In this document: positions 26,921-36,268 of the stretch, piece after piece
Numbering within the stretch: the stretch's first letter is position 1
How the letters are laid out: the number at the start of each line of letters is the position of its first letter
NCBI RefSeq assembly: GCF_015709455.1
Contig: NZ_JADNQW010000005.1
Span: forward strand, 1,984,001 to 2,048,000
DNA length: 64,000 nucleotides
Direction of reading: 5' to 3'
From: Methylosinus sp. H3A
GTDB taxonomy: Bacteria; Pseudomonadota; Alphaproteobacteria; Rhizobiales; Beijerinckiaceae
Notes under the pieces: model-generated
The model's database searches: none
What the model was told of the DNA's origin: nothing
The model's input: the letters and a program-made list of their open reading frames with translations, nothing else
Position numbers and translations under genes: made by a program

Positions 26921-27020
26921 ACCATTCCTCTATGAAGAGACGCCCGCTGGCGGCGCGCGCCTTGTCGGATCGGGCGGCGCAGACGAAAGGGCCGGGCCCC
27001 CGCCGCGCCGCGAGACGTCG

Positions 27021-27827
27021 TCACCCGACCGAAGCGCTCCGTCTGGCGAATACGGAAAATGTCGGAAGGACGTTGCCCGCCGTCCCGATGATGTCGTTCA
27101 GCACGGCGACGTCGTCATAGCCGAGCGCCGCGAGCACGGCGAGAATGTCGTCCCTGTGCATCCAATTGGGAAAATCCATCGAGCCTCCGCAAAAGGCCAC
27201 GCTGCGATCGCCATAGCCGCGCGCATAGAGACGCACGTCGAGATTTTCGAACCGCTGCGTCGCGCTGGGGGGGAGCTGGTCGTCGTCGACCATGACCGTC
27301 CAAAGATAAATGGCGTCGGCGCGCTCCGACATGGCGCGCAGCAGCCGCAACGGCTCGCGCATATGGTAGAGCACGCCGCTCGCGACGATGAGATCATATC
27401 GCTTCTGCGTCTGCTCGAGCCATTGCACGAAGTCGCCGAGATAGAAGCGGGCGTTGGGGAAATCGAGAACTTCCCGCGTCACCAGACATTTCAGAAAGGC
27501 GAGCCGGTTGGCCTCCACCGCGTCGACATGGGCGCCTGCCCTCGCCAGCATATAGGTGTGCGCGGCTTCCAGCGGGCCGAGCTCCAGCACTTTGCGATCC
27601 GTGAGATCGCCATAGCGCTCGATCGTCCAGCTGATGCGCGGATCGTCGAAGGCCGGCAGTCGTCCGGCCGTGAGGCCATATTCGACGGGAAAATGGCAGT
27701 TCCAGCCGGGAATCGTGTCGACGGCGTTCTGGAATGACGGGGCGCGCGTCTCGTCGCCCGTAAACAAATTCGCGACCGGAACCTCCTCGGAACGGGGGCG
27801 CCGTCTGAACCAATGTCGTCCTATCAA
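27021..27827 (-). CDS. Class I SAM-dependent methyltransferase
   Basis: A 268-residue protein with motif I KVLELGPLEAAHTYMLARAG (about 79-98), motif II DAVEANRLAF and the post-core segment YDLIVASGVLYHMREPLRLL. The pattern resembles tRNA-cmo5U and glycan-cluster methyltransferases; the substrate cannot be named. The apparent start is a TTG at 27827 with GAGG at a good distance; a second TTG at 27764 follows a GAGGAGG site and is an alternative. It is 100 bp upstream of the other methyltransferase on the same strand. Confidence 0.8.
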   Translation of the reverse strand: MIGRHWFRRRPRSEEVPVANLFTGDETRAPSFQNAVDTIPGWNCHFPVEYGLTAGRLPAFDDPRISWTIERYGDLTDRKVLELGPLEAAHTYMLARAGAHVDAVEANRLAFLKCLVTREVLDFPNARFYLGDFVQWLEQTQKRYDLIVASGVLYHMREPLRLLRAMSERADAIYLWTVMVDDDQLPPSATQRFENLDVRLYARGYGDRSVAFCGGSMDFPNWMHRDDILAVLAALGYDDVAVLNDIIGTAGNVLPTFSVFARRSASVG

Positions 27828-28048
27828 TGCCGAGACCTCGCCTTTCGAATTCGGGCCGCGCGCGAGCCCCTAGCACAAATTTCACGACGGCGCTCGCCCG
27901 CGCCGCTCAGGCCTGCGGACGACCGCGCGACGCGCCTCGTCGCGAGGAGGGCCGCTTCCGCCGAGCCTTTCTCGCGATTGCCTCGGCGCGGCTTGCGCCT
28001 GCGCCCGCATCCCCCCATGTTGACGGCGAATTTCGCCTCGGAGCCCTC

Positions 28049-28735
28049 ATGCTGCAAGCCGCCCTGGACGCCGCCCGTCAGATCTTCTCTCCGCCCTTCC
28101 GCACAGTGCTGCTCAAGAGCCTCGGCTTGACCTTCGTGCTGCTGGCGCTCGCCTGGACGGGGCTCGACAAGGTCGCGCTCTCGTTTCTCACGGTCGATAA
28201 TTATTGGTTGCGAACCATCGTTTCTTTCGCGACGGGGGCGGGGCTGATCGTCGGCCTCGCCTTTCTCATCGCGCCGATCTCCATTCTCGTCGCGGGCTTT
28301 TTCCTCGACGATCTCGCCGATGTCGTCGAGGAGGAGCTGGACCCCCATGGGCCCCGCGGCCGCCCGCTGCCGGCCGGTCAGGCGATGGTCATGGCGCTGC
28401 GCTTCGCGCTCGTCTCGGCTTGCGTCAATCTCGTGGCGCTGCTGCTGCTGCTGGTGCCGGGCGTCAACGCCATCGTCTTCGTGATCGCCAACGCCTATCT
28501 GTTCGGCCGGGAATATTTCGCCTTCGCCGCGACGCGCTATTGCTCGCTGGCGGAAGCCCGCGAGCTGACGCGCCGCCATGCGACGACCTTGTTCCTCGCG
28601 GGCCTGTTCATCGCCGGCTTCGTCGCCGTGCCGGGGCTCAATCTGTTCACGCCTTTGTTCGGCGTCGCCTTCATGGTGCGCCTGCACAAGCGTCTCGCCG
28701 CCCCGCCCGCCCGCGCGGCGGCGCGGGCGCGCTGA
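28049..28735 (+). CDS. EI24/CysZ-like integral membrane protein
   Basis: From the ATG at 28049 (GGAG upstream) the protein has 228 residues with four to five hydrophobic segments: about 20-40, 56-84, 125-155 and 188-205. The stretch LIAPISILVAGFFLDDLADVVEEE, split by the end of a helix, is typical of the EI24/CysZ family, which includes sulfate permease CysZ. Sulfate uptake is possible but no cys genes are near. It converges with the NDUFA9-like gene. Confidence 0.8.
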   Translation: MLQAALDAARQIFSPPFRTVLLKSLGLTFVLLALAWTGLDKVALSFLTVDNYWLRTIVSFATGAGLIVGLAFLIAPISILVAGFFLDDLADVVEEELDPHGPRGRPLPAGQAMVMALRFALVSACVNLVALLLLLVPGVNAIVFVIANAYLFGREYFAFAATRYCSLAEARELTRRHATTLFLAGLFIAGFVAVPGLNLFTPLFGVAFMVRLHKRLAAPPARAAARAR

Positions 28736-28747
28736 CGGCGGCGCGGC

Positions 28748-29752
28748 TCAGGCGAGCCGCTGCGCCTGATACTGCCCGGTCTTGCGAAAACGGTAGAGAT
28801 AGGACGGGACGATCGTCTCGAACGCCGTCGGCGCGATCCCCAGACCCTCGAGCGTCAGCCCGGCGGCCTTGGCTTCGGCGGAGACGACATTGTCGTGGCG
28901 CAGCAGCTCCACCTGATCGACCGTCGTCGTCAGCAGGCTCGGGAACAGTCCGAGCGACAGGGAGTGCAGCGTCTGCGTGACGCGGGCGATCAGCGCGCCG
29001 GTGGCGAAGGACAGCGGCAGGATTTTCACGTCTCGCTCGGCGACCTTCAGCGCATATTCGACGAGCGCGCGGAACGTCCTCACCTCCGGGCCGCCGAGCT
29101 CATAAGTGGCGCCGGCCTGGGCGCGGCCGTCCACGGCCAGCGCCACGGCATGCGCGACATCGCCGACATAGACCGGCTGGAAGCGCGTCGCCTCGCCGAT
29201 GACGGGCTCGAACGGCAGATAGCGCGCCAGCGTGCCGAATCGGTTGAAGAACTGATCCTCCGGACCAAAGACGACCGAGGGGCGCAGAATCACCGCGCCG
29301 GGGAAAGCGCCGCGAATCGCGGCCTCGCCCTCCGCCTTGGTGCGGGCGTAGACGGAATGCGAATTCTTGTCCGCGCCGATCGCCGAGACATGCACGAGAT
29401 GCTTCACGCCCGCCGCGACGGCGGCCTCGGCGACGGCCTTGGCGCCCTGCGCATGAAGGGTCGAGAATTTCTGCTTGCCGCCCTCGGCCAGCACGCCGAC
29501 CAGATTGACGACGGCCTCGGCCCCGCGCACGGCGGCGGCGACGGAGGCCGGATTGCGCAGATTGGCCTGCACCGGGAAAATCTGCCCCACCTTGCCCAGA
29601 GGCTGCAGGAAAAAGGCGAGGTCCGGCCGCCGGCAGGCGACGCGCACGCGCCAGCCGTCCCGCGCCAGGGCGGCCACCACATGGCGCCCGATGAAACCCG
29701 ACCCGCCGAACACCGTCACGATCCGCCCGGCATCGTTCACATCTGCGCTCAT
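28748..29752 (-). CDS. NDUFA9-like NAD(P)-binding protein (complex I-associated epimerase family)
   Basis: A 334-residue atypical short-chain dehydrogenase. The nucleotide-binding motif is VTVFGGSGFIGRHVV (about 12-26), and the epimerase-like YxxxK is seen in SVYARTKAEGE. The middle holds ILRPSVVFGPEDQFFNRF, a signature of the complex I NDUFA9 subfamily found widely in alphaproteobacteria. It may help assemble or stabilise NADH dehydrogenase. I prefer the ATG at 29752 over a GTG at 29764. Confidence 0.88.
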   Translation of the reverse strand: MSADVNDAGRIVTVFGGSGFIGRHVVAALARDGWRVRVACRRPDLAFFLQPLGKVGQIFPVQANLRNPASVAAAVRGAEAVVNLVGVLAEGGKQKFSTLHAQGAKAVAEAAVAAGVKHLVHVSAIGADKNSHSVYARTKAEGEAAIRGAFPGAVILRPSVVFGPEDQFFNRFGTLARYLPFEPVIGEATRFQPVYVGDVAHAVALAVDGRAQAGATYELGGPEVRTFRALVEYALKVAERDVKILPLSFATGALIARVTQTLHSLSLGLFPSLLTTTVDQVELLRHDNVVSAEAKAAGLTLEGLGIAPTAFETIVPSYLYRFRKTGQYQAQRLA

Positions 29753-29879
29753 TCTTCGCCCCACGCCGATTCGCTCGGAGCGCTCGAGACTATCGCTCCG
29801 TTTCGGGCGGATGCTCTAGCGCGATTTGGCCGGAAAGGGAATGCGCCGCGCGAGCGTGACCGAAGCATGACGAGCGCCA

Positions 29880-29909
29880 TTGACAAGCGGAGCGTCGGCC
29901 TCGTAAGAG
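29880..29909 (+). promoter_or_regulatory. Probable promoter of tRNA-Leu
   Basis: TTGACA at 29880-29885 is followed by TAAGAG at 29904-29909 with an 18-bp spacer. The mature tRNA begins at 29919, so the precursor would have almost no 5' leader. Confidence 0.55.
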
Positions 29910-29918
29910 AGCCGCGTT

Positions 29919-30003
29919 GCCCAGGTGGCGGAATTGGTAGACGCGCTGGTTTCAGGTACCAGTGGTGAAAGCCGTGGAGGTTCGAGTCCTCTCCTGGGCA
30001 CCA
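29919..30003 (+). tRNA. tRNA-Leu (anticodon CAG)
   Basis: An 85-nt type II tRNA. The acceptor arms GCCCAGG and CCTGGGC pair fully, the anticodon arm is CTGGT-TTCAGGT-ACCAG with anticodon CAG, a long variable arm (TGGTGAAAGCCGT region) follows, the T-loop TTCGAGTC is normal, and CCA is encoded. It reads CUG leucine codons, the dominant leucine codon in this DNA. Confidence 0.97.
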
Positions 30004-30006
30004 AAT

Positions 30007-30026
30007 CACTCTCACAGAGTGTCTTC
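30007..30026 (+). terminator. Possible terminator of tRNA-Leu
   Basis: CACTCT, loop CAC, AGAGTG, then TCTTC, starting four bases after the CCA end. The stem is short and the T tract poor. Confidence 0.4.
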
Positions 30027-30155
30027 ATCGACCCCGCGCGCTCGCAGCGATCGACCTGGCGCCTGACGCGCAGGCTTGCCAGATCGTCCCCGGATGGACG
30101 AGAACCGACAGGTCGCCGCGTCGTCACCTTCGACGCGGCTTTCCGGGGAAACATC

Positions 30156-30725
30156 ATGCGACGCGCCCTTATCGCCTTTGTCGCGCTGCTGGCTCTGGCG
30201 CTTCTCTACGCCGGCTACGCCTTTCTCTCGCTGCGCCAGCTCGAGGCGGGCGTCAAAGCGGGCAATGCCGAGGCTATATCCGACCATGTCGATTTTCCCG
30301 CCGTGCGGACCTCGATCAAGGAGCAGCTCGCGACGATCGTCATGACGCGCGCGCTCGACGAGGCGGACAAGAATCGCAGTCCCGGCGCGCGGCTCGGCGC
30401 CGGTCTGCTGGCGGCCATCGGCCCCGCGCTCATCGACACGGCGGTCGATCGCTTCGTCTCTCCTGCCGCCATAGGCGCCTTGCTGTCCCGGCGCGCGCCG
30501 GCGGCCGCGGGCGGCGGCGAGGGCGGCGAGCAAAAGGAGCTCGATCTCCGGCGTTTCGCGCATCGCTTCGAGCTCGTGTCGCCGACGCGATTTCGCATCA
30601 CGCATAAGGACGGCGTCGCGATCGTCTTCGCCCTCTCGGATTGGACGTGGAAGGTCGCCGATATTCGCATTCCGCCGGACATTCTGAAAAAGGCGATGCG
30701 GCCGGATGCGGGCGAGCGCCTGTGA
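30156..30725 (+). CDS. DUF2939 family membrane-anchored protein
   Basis: From the ATG at 30156 the protein has 189 residues. A single N-terminal membrane segment (about 4-22) is followed by LRQLEAGVKAGNAEAISDHV and DFPAVRTSIKEQL, the hallmark of DUF2939 proteins. The rest is probably periplasmic. Function unknown. The gene starts 150 bp after tRNA-Leu and its end overlaps the transporter gene by 4 bp. Confidence 0.85.
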   Translation: MRRALIAFVALLALALLYAGYAFLSLRQLEAGVKAGNAEAISDHVDFPAVRTSIKEQLATIVMTRALDEADKNRSPGARLGAGLLAAIGPALIDTAVDRFVSPAAIGALLSRRAPAAAGGGEGGEQKELDLRRFAHRFELVSPTRFRITHKDGVAIVFALSDWTWKVADIRIPPDILKKAMRPDAGERL

Positions 30726-32068
30726 TCGGCTCCCCGCGCGCGGCCGATCTGCTCGGCCATCCGCGCGGGCTCGCCTTTCTCTTCGCGACCGAAATGTGGG
30801 AGCGCTTCTCCTATTATGGAATGCGCGCTCTGCTCGTTCTCTACATGGTGGATCATCTGCTCGGGCCGGGGCGCGCCGAGGGCGTCATCGGCCTCGACAC
30901 GCTGAAGCGCGCGCTCGAATTCGCCTTCGGCCCGCTGGCGCCGCAGCCCTTCGCCTCACAGATTTATGGGCTCTACACGGGCTTCGTCTATCTGACGCCC
31001 ATTCTCGGCGGCTATCTCGCCGATCGCTGGCTCGGGCGCCGCTACACGGTGTGTCTCGGCGCGGCGCTGATGATCGCCGGCCATTTCATGATGGCGTCGG
31101 AGAGCCTGTTTCTCGTCGCGCTGATGACGCTCGCGCTCGGCAATGGCGCTTTCAAGCCCAATATCATCACGCAAGTCGGCGGGCTCTATCGGCAAGACGA
31201 TCCGCGCCGCGATCGCGCCTTCTCGATCTTCTATGTCGGCATAAATGTCGGCGGCTTCTTCGCGCCGCTGGTGAGCGGAACGATCGGCGAGACATTGGGC
31301 TGGCATTATGGCTTCGCCAGCGCCGGCGTCGGCATGGCGATCGGCCTCGCCATCTATCTTTCGGGCCTGCCCAGCCTGCCGATGGAGACCGCGCCGGCGC
31401 CCGTCGCCGAGAGCGCGACGCGCGGCGATCGGCGCGGGCTGCTCGGCCTGCTGCTGCTCGCGCCGCCGGCCATTCTCTTCTGGGCGGCCTATGAGCAGCA
31501 GGGCAACACCATCGCGCTCTGGGCCGAGCGCTTCACCGATCGCCATGTCGATCTATGGTTTTGGCGCGGCGAAATTCCCGTCACCTGGTTCCAATCCTTC
31601 AACCCGCTGATGATCTTCCTCTTCACGCCGCCGCTCGTGGCGCTATGGGCGCGGCTCTCGGCCGCGGGGCGGGAGCCTTCGACCATCGTCAAACTGTCGC
31701 TCGGCTGTTTCGGCCTCGGCCTCGCCTATCTGATCCTCGCCTTGGCCGCGGCGACGCGCGACGAGGGGCTGTCGAGCTGGCTGTGGCTCGCGGTCTATTT
31801 CACCGTTCTCACGCTCGGCGAATTGTGCTTTTCGCCGATCACGCTCTCGCTGGTCTCGCGCCTCGCGCCGCCGCGCTCGCGCTCCATGGCGATGGGCGCC
31901 TGGTTCTTGACCATGTTCGCAGGCAATTTCCTCGGCGGCTGGCTCGGCGGCTTCTGGTCCAGCCTCTCGGGCGCGGGTTTTTTCGCGCTCATCGCCGGCG
32001 CGGCCGTGGCTGCGGGCGCGATGATCGAGTTGGCGCGGCGTTTTCGCGCCGATCTCATTCTCGACTGA
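30722..32068 (+). CDS. Peptide MFS transporter, POT family
   Basis: A 448-residue proton-coupled oligopeptide transporter. It has the POT hallmark FATEMWERFSYYGMRALLVL near residue 21, and the second signature GNGAFKPNIITQVGGLYR, then GINVGGFFAPLVSGTIGE. About 12-14 hydrophobic segments cover the whole protein. It should import di- or tripeptides into the cytoplasm. The GTG start overlaps the DUF2939 stop (GTGA), so the two are translationally coupled. Confidence 0.93.
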   Translation: MIGSPRAADLLGHPRGLAFLFATEMWERFSYYGMRALLVLYMVDHLLGPGRAEGVIGLDTLKRALEFAFGPLAPQPFASQIYGLYTGFVYLTPILGGYLADRWLGRRYTVCLGAALMIAGHFMMASESLFLVALMTLALGNGAFKPNIITQVGGLYRQDDPRRDRAFSIFYVGINVGGFFAPLVSGTIGETLGWHYGFASAGVGMAIGLAIYLSGLPSLPMETAPAPVAESATRGDRRGLLGLLLLAPPAILFWAAYEQQGNTIALWAERFTDRHVDLWFWRGEIPVTWFQSFNPLMIFLFTPPLVALWARLSAAGREPSTIVKLSLGCFGLGLAYLILALAAATRDEGLSSWLWLAVYFTVLTLGELCFSPITLSLVSRLAPPRSRSMAMGAWFLTMFAGNFLGGWLGGFWSSLSGAGFFALIAGAAVAAGAMIELARRFRADLILD

Positions 32069-32100
32069 CGCGCCCGACTGACGCGCCCGATTGACGCGCG
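32062..32100 (+). repeat. Three tandem 13-bp repeats
   Basis: CGACTGACGCGCC occurs at 32062-32074 and 32075-32087, and CGATTGACGCGCG at 32088-32100. The first copy includes the stop codon of the transporter gene, so slipped-strand duplication of the gene end is likely. Confidence 0.8.
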
Positions 32101-32126
32101 CCCGCGTCGGGTTAAGAGTTTTCCGC

Positions 32127-32588
32127 ATGACGAAGACGCACAAGGGCGCCGCGCTGCTCGGGCAGAAGACGGCGCTGCCCAATTCGCCCGACGAGGCCGA
32201 GCTCGACCTCGTCGCCAATCCGCATCCGGGCGAGACCTATCTCGTCCGCTTCGTCGCGCCGGAATTCACCTCGCTCTGCCCGGTGACCGGCCAGCCGGAT
32301 TTCGCGCATATCGTCATCGACTATGCGCCGATGGAGTGGCTCGTCGAATCGAAGTCGCTGAAGCTCTATCTCGGCAGCTATCGCAATCACGGCGCCTTCC
32401 ACGAGGATTGCACCATCCGCATCGCCAAGGATCTCGTGGTGGCGATGACGCCGCGCTGGCTGCGCATCGGCGGCTATTGGTATCCGCGCGGCGGCATACC
32501 GATCGACGTCTTCTGGCAGACGGGCGAGCCGCCCGCGGGACTCTGGCTGCCCGACCAGGGCGTTCCGCCCTATCGCGGGCGGGGGTGA
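32127..32588 (+). CDS. queF: PreQ1 synthase (7-cyano-7-deazaguanine reductase)
   Basis: QueF reduces preQ0 to preQ1 with NADPH in queuosine synthesis. The 153-residue protein is of the short unimodular type. Active-site Cys51 lies in [14 protein letters not shown], and the QueF motif [20 protein letters not shown] follows. Other queuosine genes are not in the window. It starts 58 bp after the transporter and converges with kdsA. Confidence 0.96.
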   Translation: MTKTHKGAALLGQKTALPNSPDEAELDLVANPHPGETYLVRFVAPEFTSLCPVTGQPDFAHIVIDYAPMEWLVESKSLKLYLGSYRNHGAFHEDCTIRIAKDLVVAMTPRWLRIGGYWYPRGGIPIDVFWQTGEPPAGLWLPDQGVPPYRGRG

Positions 32589-32594
32589 GGCGCT

Positions 32595-33455
32595 TTATCG
32601 GAGCGCCTTCGCCAACTGGTCGAAGGGCAGAAGCGCCTCGATCAACGCCGGCAATTCGCGCAGCGCGATCATATTCGGGCCGTCGGAGACGGCGCTATCC
32701 GGGTCTGGATGCGTCTCGATGAACAGCGCCGCGACGCCCACCGCCACCGCCGCCCGCGCCAGCACGGGGACGAAGCGCCGCTCGCCGCCGGAGGCCGCGC
32801 CGAGCCCGCCCGGCTGCTGCACGGAATGGGTGGCGTCGAAAATGATCGGAACGCCCGTCGTCTCGGCGAGAATGGGCAGAGCGCGCATGTCGGAGACGAG
32901 GGCGTTATAGCCGAAGCTGGTTCCGCGCTCCGTCGCCAATGTGCCGGCGGCGCCCTCGGCGCGCAGCTTGTCGATGGCGTGGCGCATGTCCCAGGGCGCG
33001 AGGAACTGGCCCTTTTTCACATTGACGACGCGCCCCGTGTGGGCTGCCGCCGCGAGAAGATCGGTCTGCCGGCAGAGGAAGGCGGGGATTTGCAGAATAT
33101 CCGCAACCTCCGCCACAGGCGCGCATTGCGTCGTCTCATGAACGTCGGTGAGGATGGGCAGACCGAAGCGCTCCTTGATCTCGGCGAAAATCGGCAGAGA
33201 GGCGGAAAGGCCGAGGCCGCGCCCCGAGGCGCCCGAGCTGCGATTGGCCTTGTCGAAGGAGGCTTTGAAGACGACGCCGAGCTTCAGCCGATCGGCGAAC
33301 TCGGCCAGCGCTCCGCCGATCTCGAGGCCCTGCGCGCGGCTCTCCAGCGCGCAGGGGCCGGCGATGAGCGCGAGCGGCAAATGATTGCCGAAGGTCACGC
33401 GGCGCAAAGACGCGCCGATCGTGACCGTGGAGAAATCCGCCGCTGCTTCGCTCAT
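32595..33455 (-). CDS. kdsA: 3-deoxy-8-phosphooctulonate synthase
   Basis: KdsA condenses arabinose 5-phosphate with phosphoenolpyruvate to give KDO 8-phosphate for lipopolysaccharide. The 286-residue protein has the N-terminal LIAGPCALES, the substrate segment FKASFDKANRSSGASGRG, and DATHSVQQPGG near the C-terminus. A Cys is present in GPCALES, but whether the enzyme is metal-dependent cannot be decided by eye. It stands alone, 43 bp from the QorB-like gene on the same strand. Confidence 0.96.
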   Translation of the reverse strand: MSEAAADFSTVTIGASLRRVTFGNHLPLALIAGPCALESRAQGLEIGGALAEFADRLKLGVVFKASFDKANRSSGASGRGLGLSASLPIFAEIKERFGLPILTDVHETTQCAPVAEVADILQIPAFLCRQTDLLAAAAHTGRVVNVKKGQFLAPWDMRHAIDKLRAEGAAGTLATERGTSFGYNALVSDMRALPILAETTGVPIIFDATHSVQQPGGLGAASGGERRFVPVLARAAVAVGVAALFIETHPDPDSAVSDGPNMIALRELPALIEALLPFDQLAKALR

Positions 33456-33498
33456 ACGCGGGAGCTTATCACCCGCACGCGCGGGATCGAAGCGTCGG

Positions 33499-34404
33499 TC
33501 ATTCGGCGCTGGAGGATGCGGCGAGCGTCGCCCATGTCTGCGCGATCGTGACCTCGTAAGGCGTCGTCGGCCGACCGATCAGCGCCCTGAGCTGGCCGCC
33601 ATTGTCGAATAGCGCGCCTTTTGCGGCGCCGGCGTCGGAATCGGCGAGCAGAGCGGCGAATCCGTCCGGCAGGCCGGCGCCGACGAGAGCGGCGGTGAAA
33701 TCGGCCTCGGGCAGGTTCTGATAGACGATCTTTCGTCCCGAGGCTTCGCCGATCGCGGCGGCGAATTCGGCGAGCGTATAGGCGTCGTCTCCGGCCAATT
33801 CATAAATGCGGCCGGCATGATCCGCGCCCGTCAGCACGGCGGCCGCGGCCTCGGCGTAATCGGCGCGCGCGGCGGAGGCGATCCGGCCCTCGCCGGCGAC
33901 GCCGATGAAGGCGCCATGCGCCAGCGCCGGCGCGATGGAGGCGGCGTAATTTTCCGTGTACCAGCCGTTGCGCAGCAGCACGAAAGGCGTTCCGCTGGCG
34001 CGCAAGGCTGCTTCCGTCTCGCGATGCTCCTGCGCCAGCGCCAGCGGCGAGACATCGGCGCGCAGCAGGCTCGTATAGGCGATGAGCCCGACGCCGGCCC
34101 GCGTCGCCGCCTCTATCACATTGCGATGCTGAGCCGTTCTCTGGCCCACTTCGCTCGACGAGATCAGCAACAGCCGGTCGACGCCTTCGAAGGCCGTCGC
34201 GAGCGTCTCCGGCCGCGCGTAATCGGCGATGCGCAGCTCGACCCCCAGGGCGGCGAGATCGCGGGCGGCGTCGCTGTCGGCGCGGCGCACGCCGGCGATG
34301 ATCTGTGTCGCGGGCGCGCTTCGCAGCAGCGCGTGGATGACGAGCCGGCCGAGCTGGCCGGTCGCGCCGGTCACGAAAATGCGCGGGGTGGCGATCGAGG
34401 TCAT
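33499..34404 (-). CDS. NmrA/QorB-like NAD(P)-binding oxidoreductase
   Basis: A 301-residue atypical short-chain dehydrogenase: Rossmann motif [16 protein letters not shown] (about 11-26), then [20 protein letters not shown], typical of QorB/YtfG quinone oxidoreductase-like proteins. It probably reduces quinones with NADPH. It is divergent from the HxlR gene, with 32 bp between start codons, like E. coli ytfG and ytfH, so the HxlR protein is its likely regulator. Confidence 0.85.
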   Translation of the reverse strand: MTSIATPRIFVTGATGQLGRLVIHALLRSAPATQIIAGVRRADSDAARDLAALGVELRIADYARPETLATAFEGVDRLLLISSSEVGQRTAQHRNVIEAATRAGVGLIAYTSLLRADVSPLALAQEHRETEAALRASGTPFVLLRNGWYTENYAASIAPALAHGAFIGVAGEGRIASAARADYAEAAAAVLTGADHAGRIYELAGDDAYTLAEFAAAIGEASGRKIVYQNLPEADFTAALVGAGLPDGFAALLADSDAGAAKGALFDNGGQLRALIGRPTTPYEVTIAQTWATLAASSSAE

Positions 34405-34436
34405 GGGATGGTTCCTTCCAGGTTCATTTCTGCTAC

Positions 34437-34931
34437 ATGGTAACTATCCGAGACCACAAACCCCGTGAAGGAGGCAGTTTTTTGGGACGTGGTGACCTCG
34501 AGGGAACCGTCTCGCCGAGCGGGCGGGACGAGCTCGCGCGCAAATTCGTCGAATGGCGGAGCCTGGTCCTGGACGCGAGCCGCTGTCCGGTGCGCGACGT
34601 GCTGGATCGCGTCGGCGACAAATGGACGACGCTGATAGTGATGGCGCTGGCCGGCGGGCCGCAGCGCTTCGGCGCGCTCACCCGCGCGGCGCCCGATATT
34701 TCCAAGCGCATGTTGACGCAGACGCTGCGCAATCTGGAGCGGGACGGATTGGTCGCGCGCACCGTCTATCCGACCAAGCCGCCGAGCGTGGATTATCGGT
34801 TGACGGCTCTGGGCGGCGCGATGTTGGAGCCGCTCGCGGCGCTCATTCGCTGGGCGGAACAGAGCCATCCGGCGATCGTCGCGGCGCGGCGACGCTTCGA
34901 CGAAGGGCCGGCCGAGGAAAGCGCGGCGTGA
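34437..34931 (+). CDS. HxlR-family transcriptional regulator
   Basis: A 164-residue winged-helix protein. The HxlR signature runs [20 protein letters not shown], then [20 protein letters not shown] and [20 protein letters not shown]. Cys50 stands at the usual redox-sensing position ahead of the wing. The short divergent gap with the QorB-like gene indicates that it represses that gene in response to quinone or electrophile stress, as YtfH-type proteins do. Inference rests on gene order. Confidence 0.9.
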   Translation: MVTIRDHKPREGGSFLGRGDLEGTVSPSGRDELARKFVEWRSLVLDASRCPVRDVLDRVGDKWTTLIVMALAGGPQRFGALTRAAPDISKRMLTQTLRNLERDGLVARTVYPTKPPSVDYRLTALGGAMLEPLAALIRWAEQSHPAIVAARRRFDEGPAEESAA

Positions 34932-34943
34932 TCCCGGCGCGCG

Positions 34944-36251
34944 TCAGTCCGGCTCCTTGGCCTCGGTCGGGGTCACTTTCAGCACGGTGATGCGGTTGCG
35001 CATCTTGCGCAGCACCTCGAAGCGGAAGTCGTGGAAGTTGAACACTTGCCCCGCCTCCGGAATGGCGGCCGCCTCATGGATGACGAGGCCGGCGATCGTC
35101 GTCGCCTCTTCGTCGGGCAGGCTCCACTCCATCACGCGATTGAGATCGCGCACCGGAACCGCGCCGTCGACGAGCACGGAGCCGTCCCCCTGCGGGCGCA
35201 CGCCCTGCATGGCGAGATCATGCTCGTCGCGAATGTCGCCGACGATCTCCTCGAGAATGTCCTCGAGCGTGACGAGGCCCATCACCTCGCCATATTCGTC
35301 GACGACGAGCGCGAAATGCGTCTTGCGCTTGAGGAAGGCCTCGAGCTGATCCTCGAGCGTCGTCGATTCCGGCACGAACCAGGGCTCGAGCGCAATGTCG
35401 TCGATGCTGAGCTTGGAGAAATCCGCTCCCGCCGCATCGAGCGCGCGCAACAAATCCTTGGAGTGGATGACGCCGATGAAATTGTCGGGCCGGTCGCGCC
35501 ACACCGGCATGCGCGTGAAGGGCGAGGCCAGCACCTCGCGCACGATCTGCTCGGGCGGCAGATCGGCGTCGATCGTCCGCATTTTGGTGCGGTGGATCAT
35601 CACATCGGCGACATGCAGAATTTGCAGATCGAGCACGCCGCCGAACATGTCGCGCCAATTGCGCTCGACGGTTCCTTCCTCGTGCATGATGTCGACGGCG
35701 CTCTTGAGCTCGTCATAGGGCGAGAGCAGCGTGCGGCCGTGGCCGATCTCGACGCCGGCGAGCTTCAGCACGCCGCGCACGAAGGCCTCCACCGCAAAGA
35801 GCAGCGGGCCGAAAATGGCGACGAACAGGCTGATGACGCGGGCGACGCGCAGCGACAGACGGTCGGGATGGTTGATCGCGACCGTCTTCGGCAGCACCTC
35901 GGCGAAGACCAGCAGCAGCACAGTCATGATGATGGTGGCGTAGACGGCGCCGCTCTCGCCGGTGAGATAGACCAGCACGCTCGTCGTGAAGGCCGAGCCG
36001 CCGATATTGACCAGAGTGGAGCCGAGCAGCAGCGCCGCGATCATGCGATTGCGCTGGCGCAACAGGCGGTTGACGAGCCCCGCGCGGCGGTCCCCCTCCT
36101 TCTCCAGCGCATGCATATGGGCGTGCGAGGCGGCGGTCAGCGCCGTCTCGGAGGCGGAGAAGAACGCCGACAGGAGAACGCATAGCAGGACCACGAAGGC
36201 CGCGACCCAAATGTCGACCTTCTCGAGGCCCGTTTCGACTCCGCCGTGCAT
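34944..36251 (-). CDS. CNNM/CorC-type membrane protein with CBS domains
   Basis: From the ATG at 36251 the protein has 435 residues. A DUF21/CNNM membrane domain (about 7-190, four hydrophobic segments, VLLCVLLSAFFSASETALTA at the start) is followed by a CBS pair (about 205-335; includes DVMIHRTKMRTI and ALVVDEYGEVMGLVTLEDIL) and a CorC/HlyC domain (about 350-430). Such proteins move Mg2+ or Co2+, or protect against their loss. It is the last gene of the aroK-aroB series, 17 bp after aroB. Confidence 0.92.
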   Translation of the reverse strand: MHGGVETGLEKVDIWVAAFVVLLCVLLSAFFSASETALTAASHAHMHALEKEGDRRAGLVNRLLRQRNRMIAALLLGSTLVNIGGSAFTTSVLVYLTGESGAVYATIIMTVLLLVFAEVLPKTVAINHPDRLSLRVARVISLFVAIFGPLLFAVEAFVRGVLKLAGVEIGHGRTLLSPYDELKSAVDIMHEEGTVERNWRDMFGGVLDLQILHVADVMIHRTKMRTIDADLPPEQIVREVLASPFTRMPVWRDRPDNFIGVIHSKDLLRALDAAGADFSKLSIDDIALEPWFVPESTTLEDQLEAFLKRKTHFALVVDEYGEVMGLVTLEDILEEIVGDIRDEHDLAMQGVRPQGDGSVLVDGAVPVRDLNRVMEWSLPDEEATTIAGLVIHEAAAIPEAGQVFNFHDFRFEVLRKMRNRITVLKVTPTEAKEPD

Positions 36252-36268
36252 GATGAACCTGTTCGCGC

